From: Micromussa lordhowensis
Lineage: Eukaryota; Cnidaria; Anthozoa; Scleractinia; Lobophylliidae
Direction: 5' to 3'
Assembly (NCBI GenBank): GCA_964020085.1
Contig: OZ026601.1
Span: 28,672,118-28,736,117 of the forward strand
Length of the DNA: 64,000 nucleotides
Made by a program: the position numbers and the translations under genes. The notes under the pieces are model-generated. The model saw only the letters and a list, made by a program, of their open reading frames with translations, was not told the DNA's origin and did not search any database. The first letter of the stretch is position 1; each line of letters begins with the position of its first letter. Below, in pieces: positions 23,760 to 35,700 of this stretch.

Positions 23760-26700
23760 TTATAAATTATTTTCCTCTGATTGACACTGATCTCTTTTGT
23801 GCCCCCGCCTTGGTTTTCCACATTTTGAATAGTGGGGAGGTCTTCTACCACTAGCTGTCCTCTCATTTGGCTCACTTGGCACATTTGTCTCTTGAAGCTC
23901 CTCCTCTGATTTGACATGTACCAGTGCAAAAAAAAAAGGAAAAGCATAAGATCATTGTGGAGGGTTAATTAATTAACCTTGCACATCTCATTACTGAGCT
24001 CAAAATTCACCATCTTCATTCACTTATCATGATTGATCAATGTGGGACAATTTGTGGTGAAATGGACCAAGGCATCACATATAGTATGTTTTATCCACAT
24101 GCTCTTTCTGCTTAAATACCAAGTACCATACAGTGTAATAGCATGTAGAGGCCATCGGAGTACATAGAGATAGATCTATAGGAAAGTCTACTCCCCCCCT
24201 TCCCCCCCCCCCTCAAAAAAGTATGTTGAATGCTATTTCAATAAATACATATAACAATAAACAATTTACCTGTACATGTAGGCGGGATTATCGCTGTCTC
24301 CATTTCTTTCCGTCGTTTATATTTGTCAATTGCCTCCCCCTTATCTTCTTTATCCTCCAGCATGCTGTGAACAGGACTAGGGACCTCTTGCTTTAGTTCT
24401 TCCTCCAGCAACTTTAGGTCTGCCCTTGGGGTGGTTGTGAGGGTTTTGTATATTTCAGCAACATAATCTGTTCAAAAGGCAATCTATTTTAGTTGTTTTA
24501 TATCAGAGGATGGTTCAGCTCTATGTTTATTCGTGCACTGATGTATTTATGAGATTGATAGAATACCATAGTTTGACGCCACTTTGGCTTCCCTCACTGT
24601 CGCCTCTCCCTCTTTAAATTTGGGGTATTTGACATGCAGAATAGGCTGTCCCTTGTCATCCACTTTGGTCTCCCTCTTTAAATTGAAATTGAAGTGAAGT
24701 GCGGCCATTATTGTTCTATGAAAAAGAGCAAAAGAGAGAGGGAAAGAGGAAAACAGTGCATCATGTGATAAGTACAACGTAATAAATTAATTGTAGCAAT
24801 GACGGAAAATATTTGTATAATGGCAAACACACATTATAGGGGTGCACCTGCTAAAGAATTTCAAATAAAGTACCACTAACCTACACAGCATTCCTAGGTA
24901 GGAATAAGCATACATTTTGGGTGCAAATTGATTCACCACCGAATGGTAACCCTCAAGGCAGCTGGTCTGCTCTGCTGAGGAGGCCTTTTCAATAGCTTTG
25001 GTCAACGATGCCTTATTCAGGGCTGCATACAACTTCTCATATGCCTCTGACACTAATGAAATTGAAAACAAAATCTGGTAAATCTCTAAGATACACTTCA
25101 GTTTTATATTTATGGTAAAACTTAGCTATTAAAAGGTTATATATTACTGTTATGGCCTGGCATTTTAAATGTACCAAAATGCTGAGCCAAAATTGTAGCA
25201 TCACTAAAGCTCAAGTTTTGTAACCAGCTCTTTGACTAGAGCCTATGCTTAATCTTAGAAGTACACTGGAGCCACTTAAAAATTAATTTCTCATACCTTT
25301 GGTCATCCATACACGTGGAGTTGTGATGATTCCATGTGCACATGCATTGAATCTTCTGTTCGGAAGATCAGTGTGTTTGTTAAGGACATGTGAGAGGAAG
25401 GCATGAAATTTGGCCAATTTCACTTCTCCAAGGGTCTCTTTGGTGGATGTGACGGCCCAATAGAAATGACGTACACATGCTTTCCTCCATCTGCCAATGA
25501 TATCACATTGCTTTTCTTCGCTGAGTTTTGTCAGCACTTTCTGGATTTCTGGTCATTGGACATAAAAGAATAATATTATTATGGTCCGTATTACAATCAT
25601 AAACAAAAAATTTAACTACATGTAAGTCATATACTCTAGCTGGAACTGAATTTAAGGAAAGCTTAGCCATTGTTTGTGCAAGCAAAGAATTTTTTTTTTG
25701 GCCTTTACCCTGCTTTTACAGATTACAGATCTTTTTTTCTATGAATAAATGGTTTCAAGGATAAAAGTAAACAAGTCAGGGCGGTGCTCTAGAAGTACCC
25801 AGGTGCCACAGGCCATGGGAAAAACTTATTTTTAAATTTCATATAAGCTTAAGTGCGGGGGAACCCAGGATTTCATGCTCAGGAGCCTTCAGGCTCCTTG
25901 TAATTTTCCTTGGACCACAGCCCTGAAACATCATGTCTGTAAAACAGATATACAACAAATGGGAATCATGTAAGACGAACTTGATCTTATACTTGTCAAA
26001 AATTACACTGGTATGGATTGTAGCTTACTTTTTGCGATATGCCAGATGTCAAAGAAGTGTTGAACCACAGGTTTTCCAATTTCTCTGCAGCGTCTTGCAC
26101 AATCTTCCCTCATCCACTTTGCAATTGAGGTATGTCTGTCACTTATGAATGACTTAATGATCATTCCAGTGCCTAGAAGGAAAGTGAAGGCCTTTTGAAA
26201 GGCAAGGAATTCCATTCCTGAACTGCTGCCTGCCTGATTTGCCTGATTGAGTTAAACAGAAATTGAATAATTTTCAGTTAAACTAAGGAGAAAAAAGACA
26301 AATATTGACAATGTTTGTCTTTTTATAGGATCCTTCAATAAAACTTAATGAAGAAAGCTTGACTTTGCTTTACTGTTTTTGAGAACCACTTGTGAATTTA
26401 TCAGTGTGAGGTTCCAGAAAATATTCATTCCTTCTGCATGGATGTTTTGTGTTTAATTTAAAACTTTCCAATTATCAGGAATTTCCAGTTTTGCTTCATA
26501 CTTTTCCTTGGACGTTTTTGTGTTTCAGACACCCCCTCCTCCTCCCCAGAGTTGCCAGTGACCATGCTGGTTGCGGATACTGATATTTTTGCAACCACAC
26601 AATGTACTTTTAATTAGCATATAATGCAGAATAAGGTACCTGAACAAGGACAATGTGGACGATTAAACCAATGGTACAACAGAAAATTGTGTATGTTCCG

Positions 26701-29700
26701 TACTTGGCGGAGTGCCCCATGCTGTCGTGGCGACCATCACCAGCAAGCAAAACTTCTTGGTCTTTCAACTTGTCCAATAATTTTGCCTGGTACTTTCGCC
26801 AGAAAGCCACTACAGATGGGATAAGGAGGTGTCTTTGGTGGTAATAGTAAGTTGGTTCATGATAAACCAACAAACCCATATGTCGAAACACCAAAAGCAC
26901 CTTCCTTTTTGAAGTGCCAGCACACAACACAGCGAAGCTCAGTAGTAGATTTCCAGCAGGAAACCGACCCAGAAGATCTGGTTGACTTTTCCAGGTGAAT
27001 GTTTCTCCACAGTTACTGCACTCAGATTGTATTGTCAACATAGTTCCTGTCTGTGTAACAGCAACCTTGGGTTTAGAAAAGAAGCACAAGTGGCAGAATT
27101 CGAACAGCAGTAGTAACTTTGATAGAAAGACTATTCCCTTAGGTTCTTCTCTTATGTCTTTTCCTTGCATGTCTAGCCTACAAGGCAATAAACAAGAAAC
27201 ATTTTGAACATTATTAGAATGAAATAAACTGTAAAAGATATGCATGCATGTGTTGGTGAAAATAGAATGATTTTTTATTGTATACATTTTAAAGAACTGC
27301 CTAATTTTTTTCACACACATATATGATGAGGGTTCTGTGTCACAAAATTTTTGTGATATCCTAGGCTCGTGACACTCGCCCAGGCTCGTGTCACGAGCCT
27401 ATGATGCCACAAATTTTTTGTGACACAGAACCCCTCATCATATATGTGTGTAAGGTTAAAACACAGGTTCTTGTTTTGTGACATAGAATTATTTTCTATT
27501 GAATAAATGTGACGTCTATATAGAAAGCAATGGCTACTGCAAATTTTTCGAGAGATGTTCTTGAAATGTTTTATGGTCCGATCGATGAGAAACAAAGGCT
27601 CCCAACTCCAATTAGCCCCAGCATAAGGGGTGGTTTTGAAATTGTAAGAAACAATTTCAATGAATGGCTCCGCGTATGGAAAATGCAACCCACAAGGAAC
27701 AACAAAGATCTGCTCAAATTTTTCCAAAAAACGAAAAATTCATTCATCAGCGTCTGCACGAATGAAGTAGAGAAGATGAAGAGCGTTAAAATACAGTTTG
27801 GCCTTCTTGTGAGATTTTACATGATCCGTGATGAAGAACGCCAACGAATGGATCATTATTTCAGTCGGATGGGGCCAGTTATCTTGAATGAGCACAACAT
27901 GGATATATTAACTCCATCGTTGAATCAGTTCATTGACGAGGTTCAGGGTGAGATAGAGGCCTGGTCTGAAAGAGGATCAGGATGGATAATGGATAAAATT
28001 TTGGGGGCTTTCATTAACGTGGCGCAATATCAACCAATGCGCGGCGGAAGTTACATGCCGCTGCCCGCAAAGCTTAAAAACAAGAAAGCGGTTCTTAACA
28101 TACAAAACAGAGATAACGAATGCCTGAGATGGGCAATACGTGCAGCACTATTTCGGCCAAGGGGCGATATGAGAAGGACATCGAGCTACCCAACAGAAGA
28201 CGGCCTCAATTTCACCGGAATTGATTTTCCAACTCCGGTTTCACAGATTGACAGGCTGGAGAGGCAGAATCCTAATCTCGCAATTAATGTGTTCGGATGG
28301 GAAAAAGAGCAAGTAGTCGTGTACAGGCTCAGTGAAAAAGGGGGCGGAGTCCCAAGAATCAACTTAATGTTGACAAAGAAGGGCGAAAACACGCACTACA
28401 GCCTTGTGAAAAGGCTAACAGCTCTATTGTTTGACCAAAGCAAGAATTCTAACAGCAAGCATTTCTGCGAACGCTGCCTTCACGGTTATTCAAAGAGGGA
28501 GTTGCTCGAAAGGCACAAACCTGAATGCAAAGGACTGCTGAAAAGCCCGACAAGAACAAACATGCCAAAACAAGGCGAAAACAAGATGACTTTTACAAAC
28601 AACCATAAGCAGATGAAAGCGCCCTATGTGGTTTATGCAGACTTTGAATGTCTGGTGAGAAAGATATCCACATGCGAGCCAGGCAGCAAACACAGCTTTA
28701 CAGTGAAAACAGAGAAGCACGAGCCCTGCGGGTTTTCTTATGTGGTTGTGAGGAGCGATGGGCAGACTTATGGCCCATACACATACAGGGGCGAAGATGC
28801 GGTCTTTGTATTTCTGAGATGGCTTCAGAATCATGAAATGGAAATGCGAAAAGACATGGAAAACAAAAGGCCGCTTGTAATGACAAATGAAGACTGGAAA
28901 AAACACAGGAACGCTGGAGAATGCCATATTTGCAACAAAAGTTTGCATAAAGACCTCTATCTCGATTCGATGGGGGTGTATGATCCTGATTCAGGAAAAT
29001 ATAGCGGGCAAAGCCACAGAAGATGCTACCACCAGGCGGTAAATAATAGATACGTTCCGCACGAAAGGAGGCAACCAAAAGACGTAATCGATCAATGGAT
29101 CGCAAACACCCAGGAAACATGCCTATTCTGTGCAGATCCGCTGCTTGTACCCAACTTTAAAGATTCAGTGAGAGACCACGATCACATGACAGGAAACTAT
29201 CGAGGCGCCGCCCATAACGAATGCAATTTTAAGCTCAAACTAAACCCGAAAACAATGCCAATACCGGTAATCTTTCACAACTTGAAAGGCTACGATGGAC
29301 ACCTGCTGATGCAGGCAATGGCGAGGGTTCAGGGAGAAATCAAATGCATCCCGACAAACACCGAAAAATACATCTCATTTTCACTCGGAAACCTGAGATT
29401 CATCGACAGCGTGAATTTCCTGCTGAGCAGCCTTGACAAGCTGGTGAAGGGGGTCGATGACTTCCCCATCATGAAAAAACTGATGCCAGAAGAAAACAAG
29501 CGGCAGTTGCTGCTGAAGAAAGGCATCTACCCATACGAGTACATGGACTCGTTTGAAAGGTTTGTGGAAACAACTCCCAGAGAAAGAAAAGTTCTACTCA
29601 AGCCTGAGTGGCAAGGGAATAACAGATGAAGAGTATGAGCACGCAAAGCAGGTCTGGGGGGCATTAGGATGCAGAAATCTCGGCGACTACCACAACTGGT

Positions 29701-32700
29701 ACGTGGCCACAGACACGCTGCTTTTAGCAGACGTGTTTGAAAACTTTAGAAAGGTTTGCCAGGAGAAATACGGGCTGGATCCGGCGCATTACTACACCAC
29801 GCCGGGCTTGAGTTGGGACGCTTTGCTGAAAAAGACAGGAGCAGAGCTGGAGCTGCTGACGGACTTGGACATGCATCTGATGATCGAGCGGGGAATGAGA
29901 GGCGGCATATCAATGGCAAGCAAGAGGTACGTGAAGGCGAACAACCCGAAGGTCGAAGGATACGACCCAACCCAAACGACAAACTACATCACGTATCTTG
30001 ATGCCAACAACCTCTACGGATGGGCAATGAGCTTGCCTTTGCCGAAGAGCGGCTTTCATTGGAAGCGGGTCATGCCGACAGAAGAGCAGATAATAAAGAT
30101 GAAGCCGAATTCGAAGAAGGGCTGGATACTGGAGGTGGACCTCGAATACCCCGCACACTTGCACGACGCCCACAATGACTACCCGCTGGCACCGGAAAAG
30201 AAAGTGATCAACCCCGGGCAGATGTCGGAATACCAGCGGCAGCTTATGGCCGACTTGGGTTTAACCATGCCAAACACAGAGAAGTTGGTGCTGACGCTGG
30301 AAGACAAAGAAAAGTACGTGATCCATTACAGAAACCTGCAGTTTTATCTCAGGCAGGGCATGAGGCTGAAGAAAGTGCACCGGGTGATAGAGTTCGACCA
30401 AGAGCCGTGGATGGAGCCATACATCCGGATGAACACGGAGTTTCGAAAACAGGCAAAGAGCGACTTTGAAACAGACTTCTACAAGCTGATGAACAACTCG
30501 GTGTTTGGCAAGACGATGGAGAACCTGAGAAACCGTGTAGACGTGAAGATAGTGAGAGACTGGGAAAATGATAAGATCCGAAAGCTGCTGTCAAGTCCAT
30601 CTTTTGACAGATTCACGATCTTTGGAAACGACATGGCAGGCATACACATGCGAAAAACAAAGCTGGTGCTGAACAAGCCCGTGTACACAGGCATGACGAT
30701 CCTCGAGAACAGCAAGATCTTGATGTACGACTTTTACTACAACTACTTGAAAGCCAGATACGCCCACAAATGTCAGTTGGTCTACACAGACACAGACAGC
30801 CTGATCTTAGACATCCAGACAGAAGATGTTTACGAAGACATGAAGGAAAACTCATGGCTGTATGACACAAGCAACTACCCCAAGGAACATCCGCTTTACG
30901 ATGGCAGAAACAAAAAGGTTTTAGGCAAGATGAAAGATGAGTGCGGAGGTTTGGCGATAGAGGAAGTCGTTGCGATAAGGCCGAAGATGTACTCAGTCCT
31001 GAAAGAGGGCAAAAAAAAACGAAAAGAAGGCGAAGGGCGTGAAAAAGAATGTGATCGAGAAAGAGATAACGCACGATCATTACAAAGAAGCGCTCTTTGA
31101 AAGGAGGCAGTTCATGCACAAAATGAAAATCTTGAGGAGCGAGGGCCACGAAATGTACGGAATGTGCATGAACAAGATCTCGCTATCACCATTTGATACA
31201 AAGCGGTGGATAGCAGATGGCGGAATACAAACCCTGGCATATGGGCATTTCAGGCTGGGGGCAGCTGTGTATTAGGCGGCACAACCAACAGCTCTTCACG
31301 AACAAACCCACGCTTGGGCCCGTCAGACAAATAATAGACAACAGGCTCATTTTGCTTTGTCCTATTTTCAACAACCTGGTAGACTTTCAAAGACCAGATA
31401 GGGTCAGTTGCTCTTTTAGTTCCACCCTCAAGCTCGCCAGGCTGATACAAATATCTTACATTGATGAGTGGAGGAAGTTTCTTTTCAGCCAGCCCAACAG
31501 GCCTGTTATACTTTGTCGACGGCTTTGAAGAGACTGATTTATCTTTGATCGCAATGGCCGGCTTTTTACCGTCGAGGCTAGTGACCTCATTGTTCAGAGC
31601 GCCGACAACATCAGGCAGTCTTTTCACCCACTCAGTTGACCGCTTGCCTTCTTCCATAAGCATCTCCATGGCGTATTGATGGCCAAACAAACGCTCAGCA
31701 AGCGTACAATTGAAACGCTCGACAATAGCCTGATCTCTGTGAATTTCAGTGCGGCCACGACGAATGTAAGTTTTGTGTTTTTCCATTTCTTTCGTAACCC
31801 CGCCCATAAACTCGCGTCCAGGGTCAACCTGCAGCATCTGAGGCCAAGTCAGAGGGCCGCGTTTGTAAATTGACTGGAACGCTTTCGCAACCTCTTCAGA
31901 GTCCTTCGAGGTAAGTGGCTCTGCTTCTTTGTAACGGCTGGCGATGTCGACAACAGTCAACGCATATTTGTAAACTTTGCGGCTACGAGGCGGCTTATCA
32001 TGTGGCAGAAAAAGGAGGTCCGCCTGGTGTACCGAGTTGGGCGCCGCCACGTCAAATTTCGGGCGAGGAACGTATCGCGGTGCAGGCAAATAGATCTGCC
32101 AAATGGCCTGTTTGTAGAGCCACTGTTTGGTAACATTTTCGGGCACTTTGGCGGCTTCTGCCAATTTTTTTATCGCAGAGACGCCCTTCCAGTACCCCTG
32201 GGGGCTGTAGTAGATTTTGGCGAGTTTGGCATCCATTATTTGAACGACAAAAAAAGTTCAAAGGAAACGAAAAGCCGCGTATGCAACCGCGAGCGCGCCG
32301 CCGCCGACAAAAAGAAGCTCCCCCTGTTTCTGCAGCTCGCTTGGCTGGTACATGTCCGAGAAATTCGGCGCTTTGGGCAGAGTCAGTCTCTGGTCGGGGT
32401 GGGCCTGGTTGTAGAGCTTGAACGCGTAATCGGTGTTTGTGAAGTTTTTCTGCGCGTGTTCTTTGATTTCTTCGTTTGTGTTGATCCAGTCGAGCAGCTG
32501 TGTTCGCTCGCGTGAGTATTTTGCCATTGCTGACTGATAAGCCTCCAGGGCCTTGTCATGCCGCGTTTTCTCGTCTAACGCGGCTTTGCCATTGTCGCCG
32601 GCCAAAAATTTGGCGAGATAGTTGCCGCCAGTGAAAGCTGCCGCGTTGAGAACTGCGCCACCAATCATCATCGCAATGTTGGCCATTTTATGTTAAGATC

Positions 32701-35700
32701 ATTTTTTCAATCAGGAAGAATCTTCTGATCTTCGAGATACCGTTTCAGTGCGATGCTGCCAGACATAACAGCGGTGAACTTGGCGTAGTTCTCAAGGCTG
32801 CCGCTAGGGTCTTGTGTGATGTTTTGTTTTACGGTCTTTTTCGCAATCCAGCCGATGGCAGCAGCCAGGCCGGTCAGAGTTGCAGCTTCCATGATTGTTT
32901 TCACAAGCTTGTTGTCAGACATGGTTATATTAAAAATATTTTTTTAATTAGAAATGATTAGCCAGACAGTTTTACAACACCCCTTGGTGAATTCGTACCA
33001 AATCAAGCCTATTAAAATGACAGCGGAAATTTTGATGTGAACCATATGTTCATGAAATTTAATCCATATTTCTAATTCTTCCTTCTTTTTTTGGCTCGAC
33101 TGGAGTCGGCTCGACTGGAGTCGGCTCGACTGGAGGCGGCTTTTTGGCGAAAAGCGCTTTTATCTCTTCTCGTTTGTAGTAGATTCCCACTATTGAAAGA
33201 AAAATGCTGATGCCACTCAGCCATTGTGTTGTTGTAATTGCTGCTGCCTCAGGGGTTACCTCAGGGGTTGCCTCAGGGGCTTTTTTGTTTGCAATGATTG
33301 CATTAGCTTCATCTAAAGCCTTTTTCTGCGCCTCGCGGGCAAGTCTCGTTTTTTCAGCGATTGCTTTGCCGGCTGCAACTCGTTTTGGGTTTTTCGTTTT
33401 TGTGGTGGGTGTTTGTGATGTGACTTGTTGAGAATCAGCCATTGTATATTTGCTGAAAAAAATACCGAGTAATGTTCACCAATTATTCAGCAGTTACTGA
33501 AGATTGCTCAGCATTGCTGACAGCAGTTACTGAAGATTGCTCGGCATTGCTGAAATCAACATGTTTTGCTGTGATCAGGAACGCGTTGGCAACTGCGAGC
33601 ATCCGGCCGCATCTCAATGCAAGACCACCAGACAGTGAGAACAGCTCTTTTGTGATGATGTAGTCGTTTTTCAGCTCGGCATGCAGAGCGTCGGCATCTT
33701 TAAGCCGCACCACTACGCCAAGTGCTTTTGTGGCGAATGAAAGAAAGCTGTCAATGAGGGTTTCTGTGGTCTTGGCGCCAACGTAGGTCTCGTACCTTTT
33801 GTGGGCCCTCATGACCTCTTTTTCTGACAATCGCTTCACCTCATCGTGTGTCAGCTGCGTGCCTATTGCTTGTTTACATTTGCCTGTGGAAACCAGAATG
33901 GCAAGCTGCTCACGGAGCGCTGGAATGTCAGGGCCAGGAGCCTCAATGGGCTGTGCAGGCTCGACTTCAAGCATTTTCATGACATCTGCCAACTCGGGGG
34001 CGTTTTGTTCAGCCATTATGTAATTCATTTTTTTTTTCATTTCAATTTGCAAACATGAAAACGGGATATTGATACCCACTTGTTGAATTTTGCAAACCTT
34101 CATACCTGATGTAAGAAGTTTTTGCCCGTCTGGTGAGATCCCAGTACAAAGAAGGTGGCGCGTAATACATTTTCACGCCGTCTTTCGTCTCGAGTGTGAC
34201 GACACTTATCGGCTTGTAGTAAGAGTTTTTACCGCGGCATTCGATTCCATGATACTTGTACGTTGCTCCAGGTTTCATTTCTCGCCAGCTCAAGATTTGT
34301 TCGGCTTTTTCGAATTGTTGCTCCATCATACCTTGATGTTACATTTCTTCAATTCGGTAAGGGGGCCGCAGTGAAAAAATCAAATGGCCAAATTTGCGCG
34401 CTTTCAGCCTTGAAACCATCTGCTTGAGTTCGCCAACAGAAAGCTCGCCCGCGTATTCTTCGAAAATTGCCTTTCTGGTTTTTGCCGATGGCGTGTAAAA
34501 AATAACGATTGCCGCCACGTTCTCGCGGAAAGGCTTAGCGATGCTCGATAGCTGCTGGGCCATCACCCAAACGCTAATGCCGACATGCCGAGCCGAAAAG
34601 GTGAGTTTTACAAGCTCCCCAGTGCGATTTTTCACATCTTTTGATGAGGCGCAGTCATCAAGGATGATGAGAGTGTTGTCGCCTTCGAAAGCAAAACTGG
34701 CTAATTTCAGCCAGGTTTCAACTTGGTGTTGCTCGCAGATGATGATATACACAAAAGGATCTTTCTCCGCAAACCGGTACAGTGTTCTGTTATGGGCGAA
34801 GGTTGGGCAGATTAACACGATGTAATCAAACTTGCCGCGGAATGGGCCGCAGAGCTGTTTCACAAGAAAATGCGTCTTGCCAGAGTTGGTCGGCCCGGCT
34901 ATTAGCGCGTTGAAGGGGATGTCGTCGGTGTAGAACTTCTCAAGATTCATGAACTGGGGTTTTCCTTCTTCTTTCATGAAGAAGCGGCTCACTTCACGCC
35001 AAATGTCACGTCTTTCGATGCCGTTGTTGTATATCATGTTGGGCGAGCCGTTTATCGTGATGCTGATTTTCTTGATGTCCGGGTAGATGTATTTCTCCGA
35101 ATCTCTTGCCCCCGCGGCGTATGACTCCATGAACAGCAATAGGATCCCTTTCAATGACCGTCTTTGGGCGTTGACTTTGACGTTTATTCTCGTTGCTGTT
35201 TCTCTGTCGATCGGGATCACTTTATCACGGACCACGTGGTCGTATAAAAAGTCTTTGCCGCTGGTGTAAATGCTGGTTGCCTCTTTTGCAAGCCCCTCAC
35301 TTCGGATCATATCATACTCAAGCTGGATGTTCCTCAGCTTGTATTTCAGCTTGGTTGGGTCCGAGCCTCTGACCACTTGGCTGGCTGGTGCGAGGGTCAC
35401 TTCAAATACGAGGTCGCTGTACAGCGCCTGGGGGTAGAAAACGCCGTGGTCTGTCAAGATCTGGTGGTCCAGATTGATTCGATATTTGTTGCTGTAAACT
35501 TCGTTGAGTTTTTTTTCGGCGTCGACGCCTGATGTTTTTTTGTCCCCAGAATTTGAGCGGATCTTGCACAAATCTTCGCTCTGGATGCCCTCAGGCGCCA
35601 TGTTGTCCCGCTGTTCTCCGGGCAAGAAAAGGTCGCTGAATGTTTTGTAGATGTCATGGCCGACGGTTTCTTCCAAAATCGTGCCCTCAAACTTCACAAC

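Noticed and set aside
29746..30600. Minus-strand and shifted frames inside polymerase B
   Set aside because: GC-rich coding shadow of the polymerase; motifs A, B and C are on the plus strand.
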